From UBA4416 sp044238845 (lineage in GTDB: Bacteria; Bacteroidota; Bacteroidia; B-17B0; Aurantibacillaceae), in the NCBI GenBank assembly GCA_044238845.1, contig JBIICN010000002.1, positions 1-64,000 on the forward strand: DNA of 64,000 nt, given 5' to 3'. Below are positions 52,677 through 60,777 of the stretch, in pieces. How positions within the stretch are numbered: the first letter of the stretch is position 1; the number at the start of each line of letters is the position of its first letter. The notes under the pieces are model-generated. The model did no database searches. It was not told the DNA's origin and saw only the letters and a program-made list of their open reading frames with translations. Both the position numbers and the translations under genes were made by a program.

Positions 52677-53465
52677 ATGAGCACAATAAAAGTTCCAACA
52701 ATGCAAGAAAAAATTGCCAACGGCGAAACTCCAGATATTTTATTTTGGGTAGGTTGTTCGGGGAGTTTTGATGATAGAGCAAAAAAAATCACAAAAGCTA
52801 TTGTTCGTATTTTAAATCACGTAGGTGCAAATTTTGCAGTGCTAGGTGTTGAAGAATCTTGTACTGGCGATCCAGCAAAGCGTTCAGGAAATGAGTTTTT
52901 GTTTCAAATGCAAGCTATGCAAAACATCACTATTTTAAATGGATATGATGTAAAAAAAATTGTTACGGGCTGTCCGCATTGCTTTAACACTATTAAAAAT
53001 GAGTACCCTGAGTTAGGTGGTAAATACGAAGTTATTCATCATACTGAGTTAGTTCAACAATTAATTAATGAAGGGAAATTAAAAGTACAAGGCGGAGAAT
53101 TTAAAGGAAAGAAAATTGTATTTCATGATCCATGTTATTTAGGAAGAGCAAACAATGTTTATGAAGCACCTCGCGATGTGATTTCTAAATTAGATGCAGA
53201 ATTAGTAGAAATGAAACGTAGCAAAGCAAATGGTTTATGTTGCGGAGCTGGTGGAGCTCAAATGTTTAAAGAGGCTGAAAAAGGAAGTAAAGAAGTAAAT
53301 GTTGAAAGAGCAGAAGAAGCCTTATCTCATAATCCTGATGTAATTGCTGTCGGTTGTCCATTTTGCAACACGATGATGACAGATGGAGTAAAGCATTTTA
53401 ACAAAGAAGATAAAACACAAGTTTTAGATGTAGCTGAGTTAATTGCTAATGCTAACGATTTATAA
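52677..53465 (+). CDS. CCG-domain Fe-S oxidoreductase subunit (HdrB-like)
   Basis: A 262-residue protein with two cysteine-rich CCG-type domains. The Cys patterns are 'ILFWVGCSGSFDDRAKKI' with 'SCTGDPAKRSG' and 'VTGCPHCFNTI' in the first half, and 'FHDPCYLGRANNV', 'LCCGAGGAQMF' and 'VGCPFCNTMM' in the second. Such domains bind unusual Fe-S clusters, as in heterodisulfide reductase HdrB and glycolate oxidase GlcF. Together with the 4Fe-4S membrane protein upstream it should form a membrane redox complex. The TA pair lies between them. Confidence 0.85.
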   Translation: MSTIKVPTMQEKIANGETPDILFWVGCSGSFDDRAKKITKAIVRILNHVGANFAVLGVEESCTGDPAKRSGNEFLFQMQAMQNITILNGYDVKKIVTGCPHCFNTIKNEYPELGGKYEVIHHTELVQQLINEGKLKVQGGEFKGKKIVFHDPCYLGRANNVYEAPRDVISKLDAELVEMKRSKANGLCCGAGGAQMFKEAEKGSKEVNVERAEEALSHNPDVIAVGCPFCNTMMTDGVKHFNKEDKTQVLDVAELIANANDL

Positions 53466-53473
53466 AAGATATA

Positions 53474-54496
53474 ATGAAAAAAATACTAGCACTTCTTATT
53501 ATTTCAATTTTCTTTTTTTCTTGTAAACAAGGAAATGAGGTGGAAGTAGATAACTCAAAACGTGCAGATTCTTTATTGAAAATCATTAATTCACCCGAAT
53601 TAGCGGCATTAAATAAAAAAATTCTTGACGCGCCTGACGATGCTAATTTGTATAACGAAAGAGCCAAAATTTATTTGCAGTTCAAGCAATTAGAAGATGC
53701 TATTAACGATTGTAAAAGAGCAATCAGAATGGATACAACTAATGCTGCATTTTATTTAACTGAGGCTGATGTTTTTTTTGCAGCCAACGAAACTAGAAAT
53801 GCTAAAGATGTTTTAGAGAAAGTAGTTAAAAAATTCCCAGAAAATACAGATGGATTGCTAAAACTAGGGGAGCTATATTATTTTGTCAAACAATACGAAA
53901 ATGCTTTTTCTAAAATTAATCAAGCTTTAAAAGTAAATGAAAATTTAGCAAAAGGTTATTATTTAAAAGGTAATATTTATAAAGAAATTGGAGATACGGC
54001 GAAAGCGATCTCTAGTTTAGAAACAGCCATCGAACAAGACAATAAAAACTACGGAGCATTTTTAGATTTAGGTTTAATATATGGTGCAAAGAAAAATCCC
54101 TTAGCATTTGAGTATTACAATAATGCCATCGCTTTAAATCCTACTAATTCAGAAGCCTTATATGCAAAAGCTAAGTTGTTTCAAGATATGGGACAGATAA
54201 AAGAAGCAGTTGGTGTTTATAATCAAATTTTAAAAATTAATCCTAACCATGTTTTTTCGATGTATAATTTAGGCGCTATCGAGTTGGGTATTAATAAAAA
54301 TCCCCAAAAGGCATTAGACTATTTTACCAATGCTATTAATATTGAGTCTAAATACGCAGAGGCTTATTTTGCTAGAGGAGCTTGTTATCAAGAGATGAAA
54401 GATAATGCCAATGCAAGTGCAGATTATAATATGTGTTTACAGTTAAAACCAAATTACGAACCTGCAGTTGATGGTTTAAACTCTTTAGGTAAGTAG
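53474..54496 (+). CDS. TPR lipoprotein
   Basis: A 340-residue lipoprotein (signal MKKILALLIISIFFFSC; lipobox Cys at 17). The rest, from about residue 45, is a run of seven or eight TPR helices ('NLYNERAKIYLQFKQLEDAINDCKRAIRMD', 'AYFARGACYQEMKDNANASADYNMCLQLKPN'). TPR lipoproteins act as scaffolds in the periplasm. It starts 8 bases after the Fe-S subunit and is the last gene of that cluster, with a strong terminator downstream. Confidence 0.8.
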   Translation: MKKILALLIISIFFFSCKQGNEVEVDNSKRADSLLKIINSPELAALNKKILDAPDDANLYNERAKIYLQFKQLEDAINDCKRAIRMDTTNAAFYLTEADVFFAANETRNAKDVLEKVVKKFPENTDGLLKLGELYYFVKQYENAFSKINQALKVNENLAKGYYLKGNIYKEIGDTAKAISSLETAIEQDNKNYGAFLDLGLIYGAKKNPLAFEYYNNAIALNPTNSEALYAKAKLFQDMGQIKEAVGVYNQILKINPNHVFSMYNLGAIELGINKNPQKALDYFTNAINIESKYAEAYFARGACYQEMKDNANASADYNMCLQLKPNYEPAVDGLNSLGK

Positions 54497-54548
54497 ATAA
54501 ATTCAACTCTGACTAAGATTTATTGAGAGTTTACCTTAATTCAAAAAT

Positions 54549-54582
54549 AAAAAAACCGATACAAATTTGTATCGGTTTTTTT
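54549..54582. terminator. Bidirectional Rho-independent terminator
   Basis: AAAAACCGATACAAA pairs exactly with TTTGTATCGGTTTTT, flanked by A and T runs on both sides. It separates the plus-strand TPR gene from the convergent rpsP gene. Confidence 0.9.
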
Positions 54583-54603
54583 AATTGTATTTAATTTAAA
54601 AAA

Positions 54604-55137
54604 TTAAGCTTCTGTATTTTCTGCTGGAGCATCAGTTGCAGGTGCTTCAGTTTCTTCAACAGCTGGTGCTGCTTCTGCTACGGCAGTTTTAGCTGCAATT
54701 TTAGCTGCTTTTGCATCTTTAGCTGCTGTTTCTGCTTTAAATTTATCAGCTACTGCTTTTTTCTCAGCTGCCGATAAACCATCTTTTTTAGAGCTAATTT
54801 TTAATGCTTTTTGGTCTAACCATTTAGCAAAACGCTCTTCAACTTGAGCTTCAGTTAAAGCACCTTTTTTAACACCATCTAATAAGTGTTTTTTCATTAA
54901 AATACCTTTGTAAGATAAAATAGCTTTACAAGTGTCTGTTGGTACAGCACCGTTTTGTAACCATTTTAAGGTAGATTCGAAATTTAAATCAATTGTTGCT
55001 GGGTTCGTATTAGGGTTGTAAGTTCCTAATTTTTCAATGAAAGCTCCATCTCTTGGTGCACGACCATCCGCTGCTACTACGTGGAAAAACGCTGCGTCTT
55101 TCTTACCGTGTCTTTGTAGTCTAATCTTTACTGCCAT
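54604..55137 (-). CDS. rpsP: 30S ribosomal protein S16, extended C-terminus
   Basis: Residues 1-80 are a standard S16: 'AVKIRLQRHGKKDAAFFHVVAADGRAPRDGAFIEKLGTYNPN' and 'LKWLQNGAVPTDTCKAILSYKGI'. It binds 16S rRNA early in 30S assembly. Total length is 177, about twice that of short S16 proteins (80-90). The extra part is charged, then an Ala/Glu-rich tail (AAAKIAAKTAVAEAAPAVEETEAPATDAPAENTEA, from about residue 140). The convergent terminator lies 22 bases past the stop. A candidate promoter is at 55166-55196. Confidence 0.95.
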   Translation of the reverse strand: MAVKIRLQRHGKKDAAFFHVVAADGRAPRDGAFIEKLGTYNPNTNPATIDLNFESTLKWLQNGAVPTDTCKAILSYKGILMKKHLLDGVKKGALTEAQVEERFAKWLDQKALKISSKKDGLSAAEKKAVADKFKAETAAKDAKAAKIAAKTAVAEAAPAVEETEAPATDAPAENTEA

Positions 55138-55165
55138 TTTGTTGTTTTTTTAATATTTTAGGGGT

Positions 55166-55196
55166 CAAATATCGGTAAATTAATTTAATTAACAAC
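55166..55196 (-). promoter_or_regulatory. Candidate rpsP promoter (-33/-7 type)
   Basis: Reading the minus strand: GTTG (complement of 55193-55196), 19-base spacer, then GATATTTG (55166-55173). This resembles the Bacteroidota TTTG-N19-TAnnTTTG pattern and lies about 30-60 bases before the rpsP start. Confidence 0.4.
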
Positions 55197-55286
55197 TGGA
55201 TTTTAAAAATATATTTTATAAATGCCTAAATATCATTAATTTGACTATTTTTGTGAGTTAAATTAGTAAACTCTAAACCCTAATAT

Positions 55287-56114
55287 ATGAAATTACAAGA
55301 GAGAGGTACCCTGTTAATTCCCATTGATTTTACCGAACAGTCGCTTTTAGCAATTAAACAAGCGTATAATTTAGCTAAATACACGCATTCTAAGATAGTT
55401 TTACTTCATTCTTATGAAAAAGTTGGAGAAGAAAATTATGATGAATTAAAAGCAATTACCAAACAAACAGAAACCGAAAGTGGTGTTCCTACTGAGTTTA
55501 TGAATGTGAAAGGTAATATTTACAGTGAGGTTCCTAGAGTTGCAGAAGAAATTAATGCCACTTTAGTAATTGTAGGTTTAGAAAGTCATATGAGCGCAAA
55601 AAACATCGTTGGTGCTAGTGCCTCTAAAATGATTAGAGAATGTATTTGCCCAGTAATTTCTATTAGAGGGAAAGATCATAAAGATGGTTGTGAAAATATT
55701 TTATTGCCATTAGATTTATCTCGTGAGTCGAGAGAAAAAGTTGATGTAGCGGTTCAGTTTGCGCACTACTTTGGAGCCTCTATTCGTATTTTAGGTGTAT
55801 TTAGTTTATCTGATGCAGCATACGAAAATCAATTATTAGCATATTCTCACCAAGTAAAACAATACATTAAAGGAAAAGGTATTTCCTGTTCAAACAAATC
55901 GTTAGCTAGTGATAGTGTTGCAGATACGGTTGTGGAATATGCAAATAAAATCGAATCTGATTTAATTGTTATTATGAATAAGCCTAATTTAAGTATTAAA
56001 GAGTTTTTTAGTGGTACTGAGGCTCAAAAGGTCGTTGATATTAGTAATTTGCCTGTAATGACTATTAATCCTACTAAAAAAGTTAGTTTAAACAGTTTTG
56101 GAACAGGCTTGTAA
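55287..56114 (+). CDS. Two-domain universal stress protein
   Basis: A 275-residue protein with two UspA-type domains (about 8-135 and 143-265). The first starts 'TLLIPIDFTEQSLLAIKQAYNLAKYTHSKIVLLHSY', with 'LVIVGLESHMSAKNIVGASASKMIRE' near 95-120. The second starts 'NILLPLDLSRESREKVDVAVQFAHYFGASIRIL'. Bacteroidota often have such tandem USPs, which may bind ATP and act in stress or growth arrest. A TATTTTTG box at 55246-55253 may be the -7 element. A terminator follows the gene. Confidence 0.9.
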   Translation: MKLQERGTLLIPIDFTEQSLLAIKQAYNLAKYTHSKIVLLHSYEKVGEENYDELKAITKQTETESGVPTEFMNVKGNIYSEVPRVAEEINATLVIVGLESHMSAKNIVGASASKMIRECICPVISIRGKDHKDGCENILLPLDLSRESREKVDVAVQFAHYFGASIRILGVFSLSDAAYENQLLAYSHQVKQYIKGKGISCSNKSLASDSVADTVVEYANKIESDLIVIMNKPNLSIKEFFSGTEAQKVVDISNLPVMTINPTKKVSLNSFGTGL

Positions 56115-56130
56115 TTTTGACATTTAGGAT

Positions 56131-56170
56131 AATTAAAAACGCTTTCAATTTTTTGGAAGCGTTTTTAATT
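56131..56170 (+). terminator. Rho-independent terminator after usp gene
   Basis: Stem AAAAACGCTT-C / G-GAAGCGTTTTT around a T-rich loop (56135-56166), with an A/T flank on each side, so it could work in both directions. Confidence 0.8.
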
Positions 56171-56224
56171 TAAATCTACTTTCAAAAAATTAAACACTTA
56201 GTCGTATATTAGCCTTCAAAAATT

Positions 56225-56965
56225 ATGAATTTGTTTTTTCATTTAGGTCGTTATTTTATTCTTATTAAACGGGTGTTTAGTAAGCCTGAAAAACTATCAG
56301 TATATGTGAAACAAATAATTCATGAAATTGATAATATTGGAATTAGCTCATTACCGATTATTGCCATTATATCCTTTTTCATGGGAGGTGTCATTACTAT
56401 TCAATCTGCTTTTGGCTTTACAAGTCCTTTAGTTCCGTTATACGCAGTTGGCTATACGGCTCGTGAATCTATGTTGTTAGAATTTTCACCCACTATTGTA
56501 TGTTTAATTTTAGCTGGAAAAATTGGGTCAAATATAGCTTCTGAAATCGGATCTATGCGTATTACAGAACAAATCGATGCCTTAGAAATTATGGGGATTA
56601 ATTCGGCAGGGTATTTAATACTACCTAAAATTGCCGCAGGGATGTTGATTATGCCTTTTTTAATTGCCATTAGTATGTTTTTGGGAATTTTTGGAGGCTA
56701 TGTTATGGGGATAGCTACCGGCGCTTGTTCTTCATACGAATATATTTTTGGTATTCAAGCGTTTTTTGAACCATGGAAGTTATATTATTCTTTTACAAAA
56801 GTCATCACTTTTGCTTTTTTAATAACATCTATTTCTTCTTATTTTGGATATTATACACATGGTGGAGCTTTAGAAGTTGGTAAAAGCAGCACAGCAGCAG
56901 TTGTTTATAGCAGCATATTAATTTTGATTTTTAATTTCTTGTTAACCCAATTATTCTTAACATGA
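56225..56965 (+). CDS. mlaE: MlaE-type ABC transporter permease
   Basis: A 246-residue membrane permease of the MlaE family (phospholipid transport). About five to six helices; the family signatures are 'PIIAIISFFMGGVITIQSAFGF' (about 39-60), 'FSPTIVCLILAGKIGSNIASEIGSMRITEQIDALEIMGI' (about 83-121, with the EQIDAL coupling helix) and 'PKIAAGMLIMPFLIAISMFLGIFGGY'. It pairs with the ATPase gene that overlaps its end by 4 bases. MlaD for this system is likely the gene at 49.4 kb. Confidence 0.93.
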   Translation: MNLFFHLGRYFILIKRVFSKPEKLSVYVKQIIHEIDNIGISSLPIIAIISFFMGGVITIQSAFGFTSPLVPLYAVGYTARESMLLEFSPTIVCLILAGKIGSNIASEIGSMRITEQIDALEIMGINSAGYLILPKIAAGMLIMPFLIAISMFLGIFGGYVMGIATGACSSYEYIFGIQAFFEPWKLYYSFTKVITFAFLITSISSYFGYYTHGGALEVGKSSTAAVVYSSILILIFNFLLTQLFLT

Positions 56966-57723
56966 TTGAAATTAAAAATATTTCTAAAAGCTTTGGCGAT
57001 AGAAAAGTCATTGATGATGTATCCTTTACTTTTGATCAAGGTAAAACTAATTTAATTATTGGAGAAAGTGGAAGTGGTAAAACAACCATTATGAAATTAA
57101 TGGTTGGTTTACATGAGGTAGATTCTGGCGAGATTTTATATGATGGACAAAATTTTCCAACTCTAGGTGTAAAAGAAAAACAAGAGGTTAGAAAAAAAAT
57201 AGGCATGTTGTTTCAGGGCGGCGCTTTATTCGATTCTCAAACACTTGAGGAAAATGTGCGTTTCCCTTTAGATATGTTTACTACAATGACTAAAGAAGAA
57301 AAATTAGACAGAGTAAATTTTTGTTTGGATAAAGTTCAATTAACTAATCGTAATAAATTATACCCAGGAGAGTTATCTGGTGGAATGAAAAAACGTGCTG
57401 CTTTAGCAAGAGCTATTGCCAATAATCCACAGTATTTATTTTGCGATGAACCAAACTCTGGCTTAGATCCTAAAACATCTATTGTGATTGATAATTTAAT
57501 TCAAAGTTTAACAAAAGAATTTAATATTACCACTATTGTTATTACACATGATATGAATTCGGTGGTTGAAATTGGAGAAAAAATATTATATATCTATAAA
57601 GGAAAACCTTGGTGGACTGGAAATAGCCAAGATATTTTAAAAACAACCAATCCCGAGTTAGTAGATTTCGTATTTGCTTCTGGTTTTATGAAAGAAGTAT
57701 TTAATGCCGTAAAAAATAAATAA
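56962..57723 (+). CDS. mlaF: MlaF-type ABC transporter ATPase
   Basis: A 253-residue ABC ATPase. Motifs: Walker A GESGSGKTT (~residue 34), Q-loop 'IGMLFQGGALFDSQTLEENV', signature 'LSGGMKKRAALARAI', Walker B 'LFCDEPNSGLDP' and H-loop 'ITHDMNSV'. The 'LFQGGALFDSQTLEENVRFPL' segment is typical of MlaF. It powers the MlaE permease and its ATG overlaps the mlaE stop (ATGA). It should act with MlaD from 49.4 kb in retrograde or anterograde phospholipid transport; direction is not known. Confidence 0.93.
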   Translation: MIEIKNISKSFGDRKVIDDVSFTFDQGKTNLIIGESGSGKTTIMKLMVGLHEVDSGEILYDGQNFPTLGVKEKQEVRKKIGMLFQGGALFDSQTLEENVRFPLDMFTTMTKEEKLDRVNFCLDKVQLTNRNKLYPGELSGGMKKRAALARAIANNPQYLFCDEPNSGLDPKTSIVIDNLIQSLTKEFNITTIVITHDMNSVVEIGEKILYIYKGKPWWTGNSQDILKTTNPELVDFVFASGFMKEVFNAVKNK

Positions 57724-57788
57724 AACGGTATAATATAAACACACATTCTCTGATTATTATTTCAGAGTATAATCAAACCCAAATTACA

Positions 57789-58982
57789 TTGAAAGATAAA
57801 AAAAATACCGAGCATGATTTTGAAATGAAAGCTACTACCTTTCATGGATTAGAAGATGTATTAGTTAATGAATTAATGAAATTAGGAGCAAGAGATATTG
57901 TTCCTTTTAAACGTGGTGTTTCATTTACAGGAGATAAAGGCTTTATGTATAAAGCTAATTTGTGTTTACGAACTGCTTTAAAAGTATTAGTTCCTATTTA
58001 TTCATTTACGGCTAATAATGAGCATGAGTTGTATGAGAAAATGAAGGAATATGAATGGGAAGAGTTATTAAATGTGGATGATACTTTAGCTATTAATGCA
58101 ACTGTGAATTCTGATGAATTTAATCATTCTTTATATGTTTCTCAAAAAACTAAGGATGCTATTTGCGATAGATTTGTAGATAAATTTGATGTGCGTCCAA
58201 ATGTAGATTTGGATAGACCCACATTAAGAATTTACGTTCACATTTTCAGAAATCAAGTGAATGTGAGTTTGGATAGTAGTGGCGACTCTTTATTTAAACG
58301 CGGTTACCGAGTGGACATCGATACTGCACCAATGAAAGAAGTTCTAGCAGCAGGAATGGTATTATTATCAAACTGGCAACCACATTTACCTTTAATTGAT
58401 GGTATGTGTGGTAGTGGAACCTTGGGTATTGAAGCAGCGTTATTTGCTAATAATATTCCTCCAGGAGTGTTTAGAGAAGAGTTTGGTTTTATGAAATGGC
58501 ACGACTATGATAAAGAGTTGTGGGATAAAATTTATGAAAGTACCATTAATCGAATTAAAGATGATATGCCAAATATCATTTCAAGTGATATTGATATTGT
58601 TCCCTTAGAAATGGCTAAACGAAATGGTGCTGTTGCTAAAGTAGATGATGTAATTCAATACGAACATATTTCATTTTTTGATCTAATGCCAACTAAACCA
58701 CATGGCACCATTTTATTAAATCCTCCGTATGATGAGCGAATTAAAATGGAAGACACAAATGCCTTTTATAAGCAAATAGGAGATAAGTTAAAGAAAGATT
58801 TTGGCGGCTGGACATGTTGGATAATTTCTTCAAACATGGAAGCAATTAAATCTATTGGTTTACATCCAAGTAAAAAAATGACTTTATTTAATGCTTCTTT
58901 AGAATGTAAATTATTGAAGTACGAAATGTATAGTGGCTCTAAAAAGGCTTCGAAACAAGATAGAGATATGGGAAATAGTTAG
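57789..58982 (+). CDS. THUMP-domain rRNA methyltransferase (RlmL/RlmK N-like)
   Basis: A 397-residue class I SAM-dependent RNA methyltransferase. Residues ~13-165 form a THUMP/ferredoxin-like RNA-binding part ('TTFHGLEDVLVNELMKLGARDIVPFKRGVSFTG'). The catalytic part has the SAM motif 'LIDGMCGSGTLGIEAALFANNIPPG' (near 205) and the N6-methyltransferase motif 'ILLNPPYDERI' (NPPY, near 312). It fits 23S rRNA G2445-type (RlmL) enzymes. A TTG at 57789 or the in-frame ATG at 57825 could be the start; the latter gives the common MKATTFHG beginning. Confidence 0.85.
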   Translation: MKDKKNTEHDFEMKATTFHGLEDVLVNELMKLGARDIVPFKRGVSFTGDKGFMYKANLCLRTALKVLVPIYSFTANNEHELYEKMKEYEWEELLNVDDTLAINATVNSDEFNHSLYVSQKTKDAICDRFVDKFDVRPNVDLDRPTLRIYVHIFRNQVNVSLDSSGDSLFKRGYRVDIDTAPMKEVLAAGMVLLSNWQPHLPLIDGMCGSGTLGIEAALFANNIPPGVFREEFGFMKWHDYDKELWDKIYESTINRIKDDMPNIISSDIDIVPLEMAKRNGAVAKVDDVIQYEHISFFDLMPTKPHGTILLNPPYDERIKMEDTNAFYKQIGDKLKKDFGGWTCWIISSNMEAIKSIGLHPSKKMTLFNASLECKLLKYEMYSGSKKASKQDRDMGNS

Positions 58983-59554
58983 ATAGTTTTTAAAAATTCT
59001 AACATTTTTTGTAAAGCCCTTGCTCTGTGAGATATTTTATTTTTTGTTTCTGAATCTAATTGTGCAAAGGTTTCATTGTAACCATCTGGAACAAATATTG
59101 GATCATAGCCAAATCCATTTGTGCCCAGTTTTTCTGTGATTATTTTCCCTTCAATTATCCCTTCAAACAAATATTCTTGCCCATCGATGATAAGCGCCAT
59201 CACTGTTTTAAAATGTGCATTTCTATTTGGTTTACCATTTAATTCATGCAATAGTTTTTGCATGTTATCTTGGTCGTTTTTTTGCTCTCCAGCGTATCTT
59301 GCAGAATAAACTCCTGGTGCACCATTTAAAGCATCAATTAATAATCCACTATCATCAGCAAAACAATTAATACCTGTTTTTTCAAAAATGGTTTCTGCTT
59401 TTAATAAAGCATTACCTTCAATGGTATCAGCAGTTTCTTCAATTTCATCATTGAAACTAATCTCATCTAAACTTAATAGTTCAATCGAGGAAGGCATAAG
59501 GCTTTTCACCTCTTTTAGCTTGTTTTTGTTATGTGTGGCGAATATCAACTTCAT
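58979..59554 (-). CDS. rdgB: Non-canonical purine NTP pyrophosphatase (RdgB/HAM1)
   Basis: A 191-residue HAM1/RdgB house-cleaning enzyme that removes dITP/XTP-type nucleotides. I start it at ATG 59554 (MKLIFATHNKNKLKEVKSLMP), because T/SHNxxK near the start is the substrate-binding motif. Other hallmarks: 'IEGNALLKAETIFEKTG', 'FADDSGLLIDALNGAPGVYSARYAGE', 'GTNGFGYDPIFVPDG' and 'KISHRARALQKM'. It converges on the methyltransferase gene with a 4-base overlap of stop regions. Confidence 0.93.
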   Translation of the reverse strand: MKLIFATHNKNKLKEVKSLMPSSIELLSLDEISFNDEIEETADTIEGNALLKAETIFEKTGINCFADDSGLLIDALNGAPGVYSARYAGEQKNDQDNMQKLLHELNGKPNRNAHFKTVMALIIDGQEYLFEGIIEGKIITEKLGTNGFGYDPIFVPDGYNETFAQLDSETKNKISHRARALQKMLEFLKTI

Positions 59555-59644
59555 TGTATAAAAGTACAAAATTGTGATAAATAAAAATTTGTCATTCTTA
59601 TGTATTTATGAGATTATTAGTAAATTTAACTTAGAAATAGAATT

Positions 59645-60772
59645 ATGAAGGTACCATTTAATAAACCATGTTTTATAGGCAAAGAGCTTGATTATATCAA
59701 TCAGGCTGTGAAGTCTGGTAAAATATCAGGTGATGGTATTTTTACTAAAAAGTGCCATGATTTTTTTGAATCCACTTACGGTTTTAAGAAAGTATTATTA
59801 ACGACTTCCTGTACAGATGCCTTAGAAATGGCCGCTATTTTAATAGATATTAGCGAAGGTGATGAAGTAATTATACCATCTTATACATTTGTATCTACAG
59901 CTAATGCTTTTGTAATGAGAGGCGCAAAAATAGTATTTGTTGATAGTAATATTGATAATCCTAATATGGATGTTTCAAAAATTGAAAAGTTAATAACCCC
60001 AAGAACAAAGGCTATTGTTGCTGTGCATTATGCAGGAACGGCATGTGATATGGATGTTATAATGAATTTAGCTAATAAATATAAATTATTTGTAATTGAA
60101 GATGCAGCCCAGTCTATTCATAGTTTTTATAACGGAAAGCCATTAGGAAGTATAGGTCATTTAGCTGCTTTTTCGTTTCATGAAACTAAAAATGTAAGTT
60201 CAGGCGAAGGTGGAATGTTGGTAATTAATGATGAGCGCTTTGTAAAACGAGCCGAAATTATTAGAGAAAAAGGGACTAATCGTTCCCAGTTTTTTAGAGG
60301 AGAAATTAGTAAATATGATTGGGTTGATATTGGTTCTTCTTTTTTACCATCTGATATTATTGCTGCTGTTTTATACGCACAGTTGGAGAATATAGATAAA
60401 ATTCAAAAGAAACGAATGTCAATCTGGATGCGTTATTACGAAGGATTAAAACATCTTGAACAATCAAAAAAAATACAATTACCTAAAATACCAAATTATG
60501 CTTCAAATAATGCACATATTTTTTACGTGATTTGTAATTCTGAAAACGAAAGAACAAAACTAATCGAACATTTAAAAATTGATGATATTTTAGCTGTTTT
60601 TCACTATTTATCTTTACATAAAAGCCCATTTTATAAAACTTTTAATGAAGATAAAGAATTGATGCAATCAGATTTTTACACGAATCGTTTATTGCGGCTT
60701 CCGATATTTTACGATTTAAGTTTTAAGCAACAAAATCATGTTATAGATTCTGTTACTCATTTTTATAAGTAG
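59645..60772 (+). CDS. rffA: dTDP-4-amino-4,6-dideoxygalactose transaminase
   Basis: A 375-residue DegT/DnrJ/EryC1/StrS-type PLP aminotransferase. The PLP Lys is in 'AFSFHETKNVSSGEGGML', a sequence typical of RffA/WecE enzymes. The N-terminal 'VPFNKPCFIGKELDYINQAVKSGKISGDG' and 'VIEDAAQSIHSFYNGKPLGSIG' also match. It makes a 4-amino sugar nucleotide for surface polysaccharides. No other nucleotide-sugar gene is visible nearby, so its pathway lies outside the window. Converges on the PKD gene with a 5-base gap. Confidence 0.88.
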   Translation: MKVPFNKPCFIGKELDYINQAVKSGKISGDGIFTKKCHDFFESTYGFKKVLLTTSCTDALEMAAILIDISEGDEVIIPSYTFVSTANAFVMRGAKIVFVDSNIDNPNMDVSKIEKLITPRTKAIVAVHYAGTACDMDVIMNLANKYKLFVIEDAAQSIHSFYNGKPLGSIGHLAAFSFHETKNVSSGEGGMLVINDERFVKRAEIIREKGTNRSQFFRGEISKYDWVDIGSSFLPSDIIAAVLYAQLENIDKIQKKRMSIWMRYYEGLKHLEQSKKIQLPKIPNYASNNAHIFYVICNSENERTKLIEHLKIDDILAVFHYLSLHKSPFYKTFNEDKELMQSDFYTNRLLRLPIFYDLSFKQQNHVIDSVTHFYK

Positions 60773-60777
60773 TAAAA

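Noticed and set aside
57750..57775. Weak hairpin CTCTGA / TCAGAG after mlaF
   Set aside because: Six-base stem with no T-run; not a convincing terminator.
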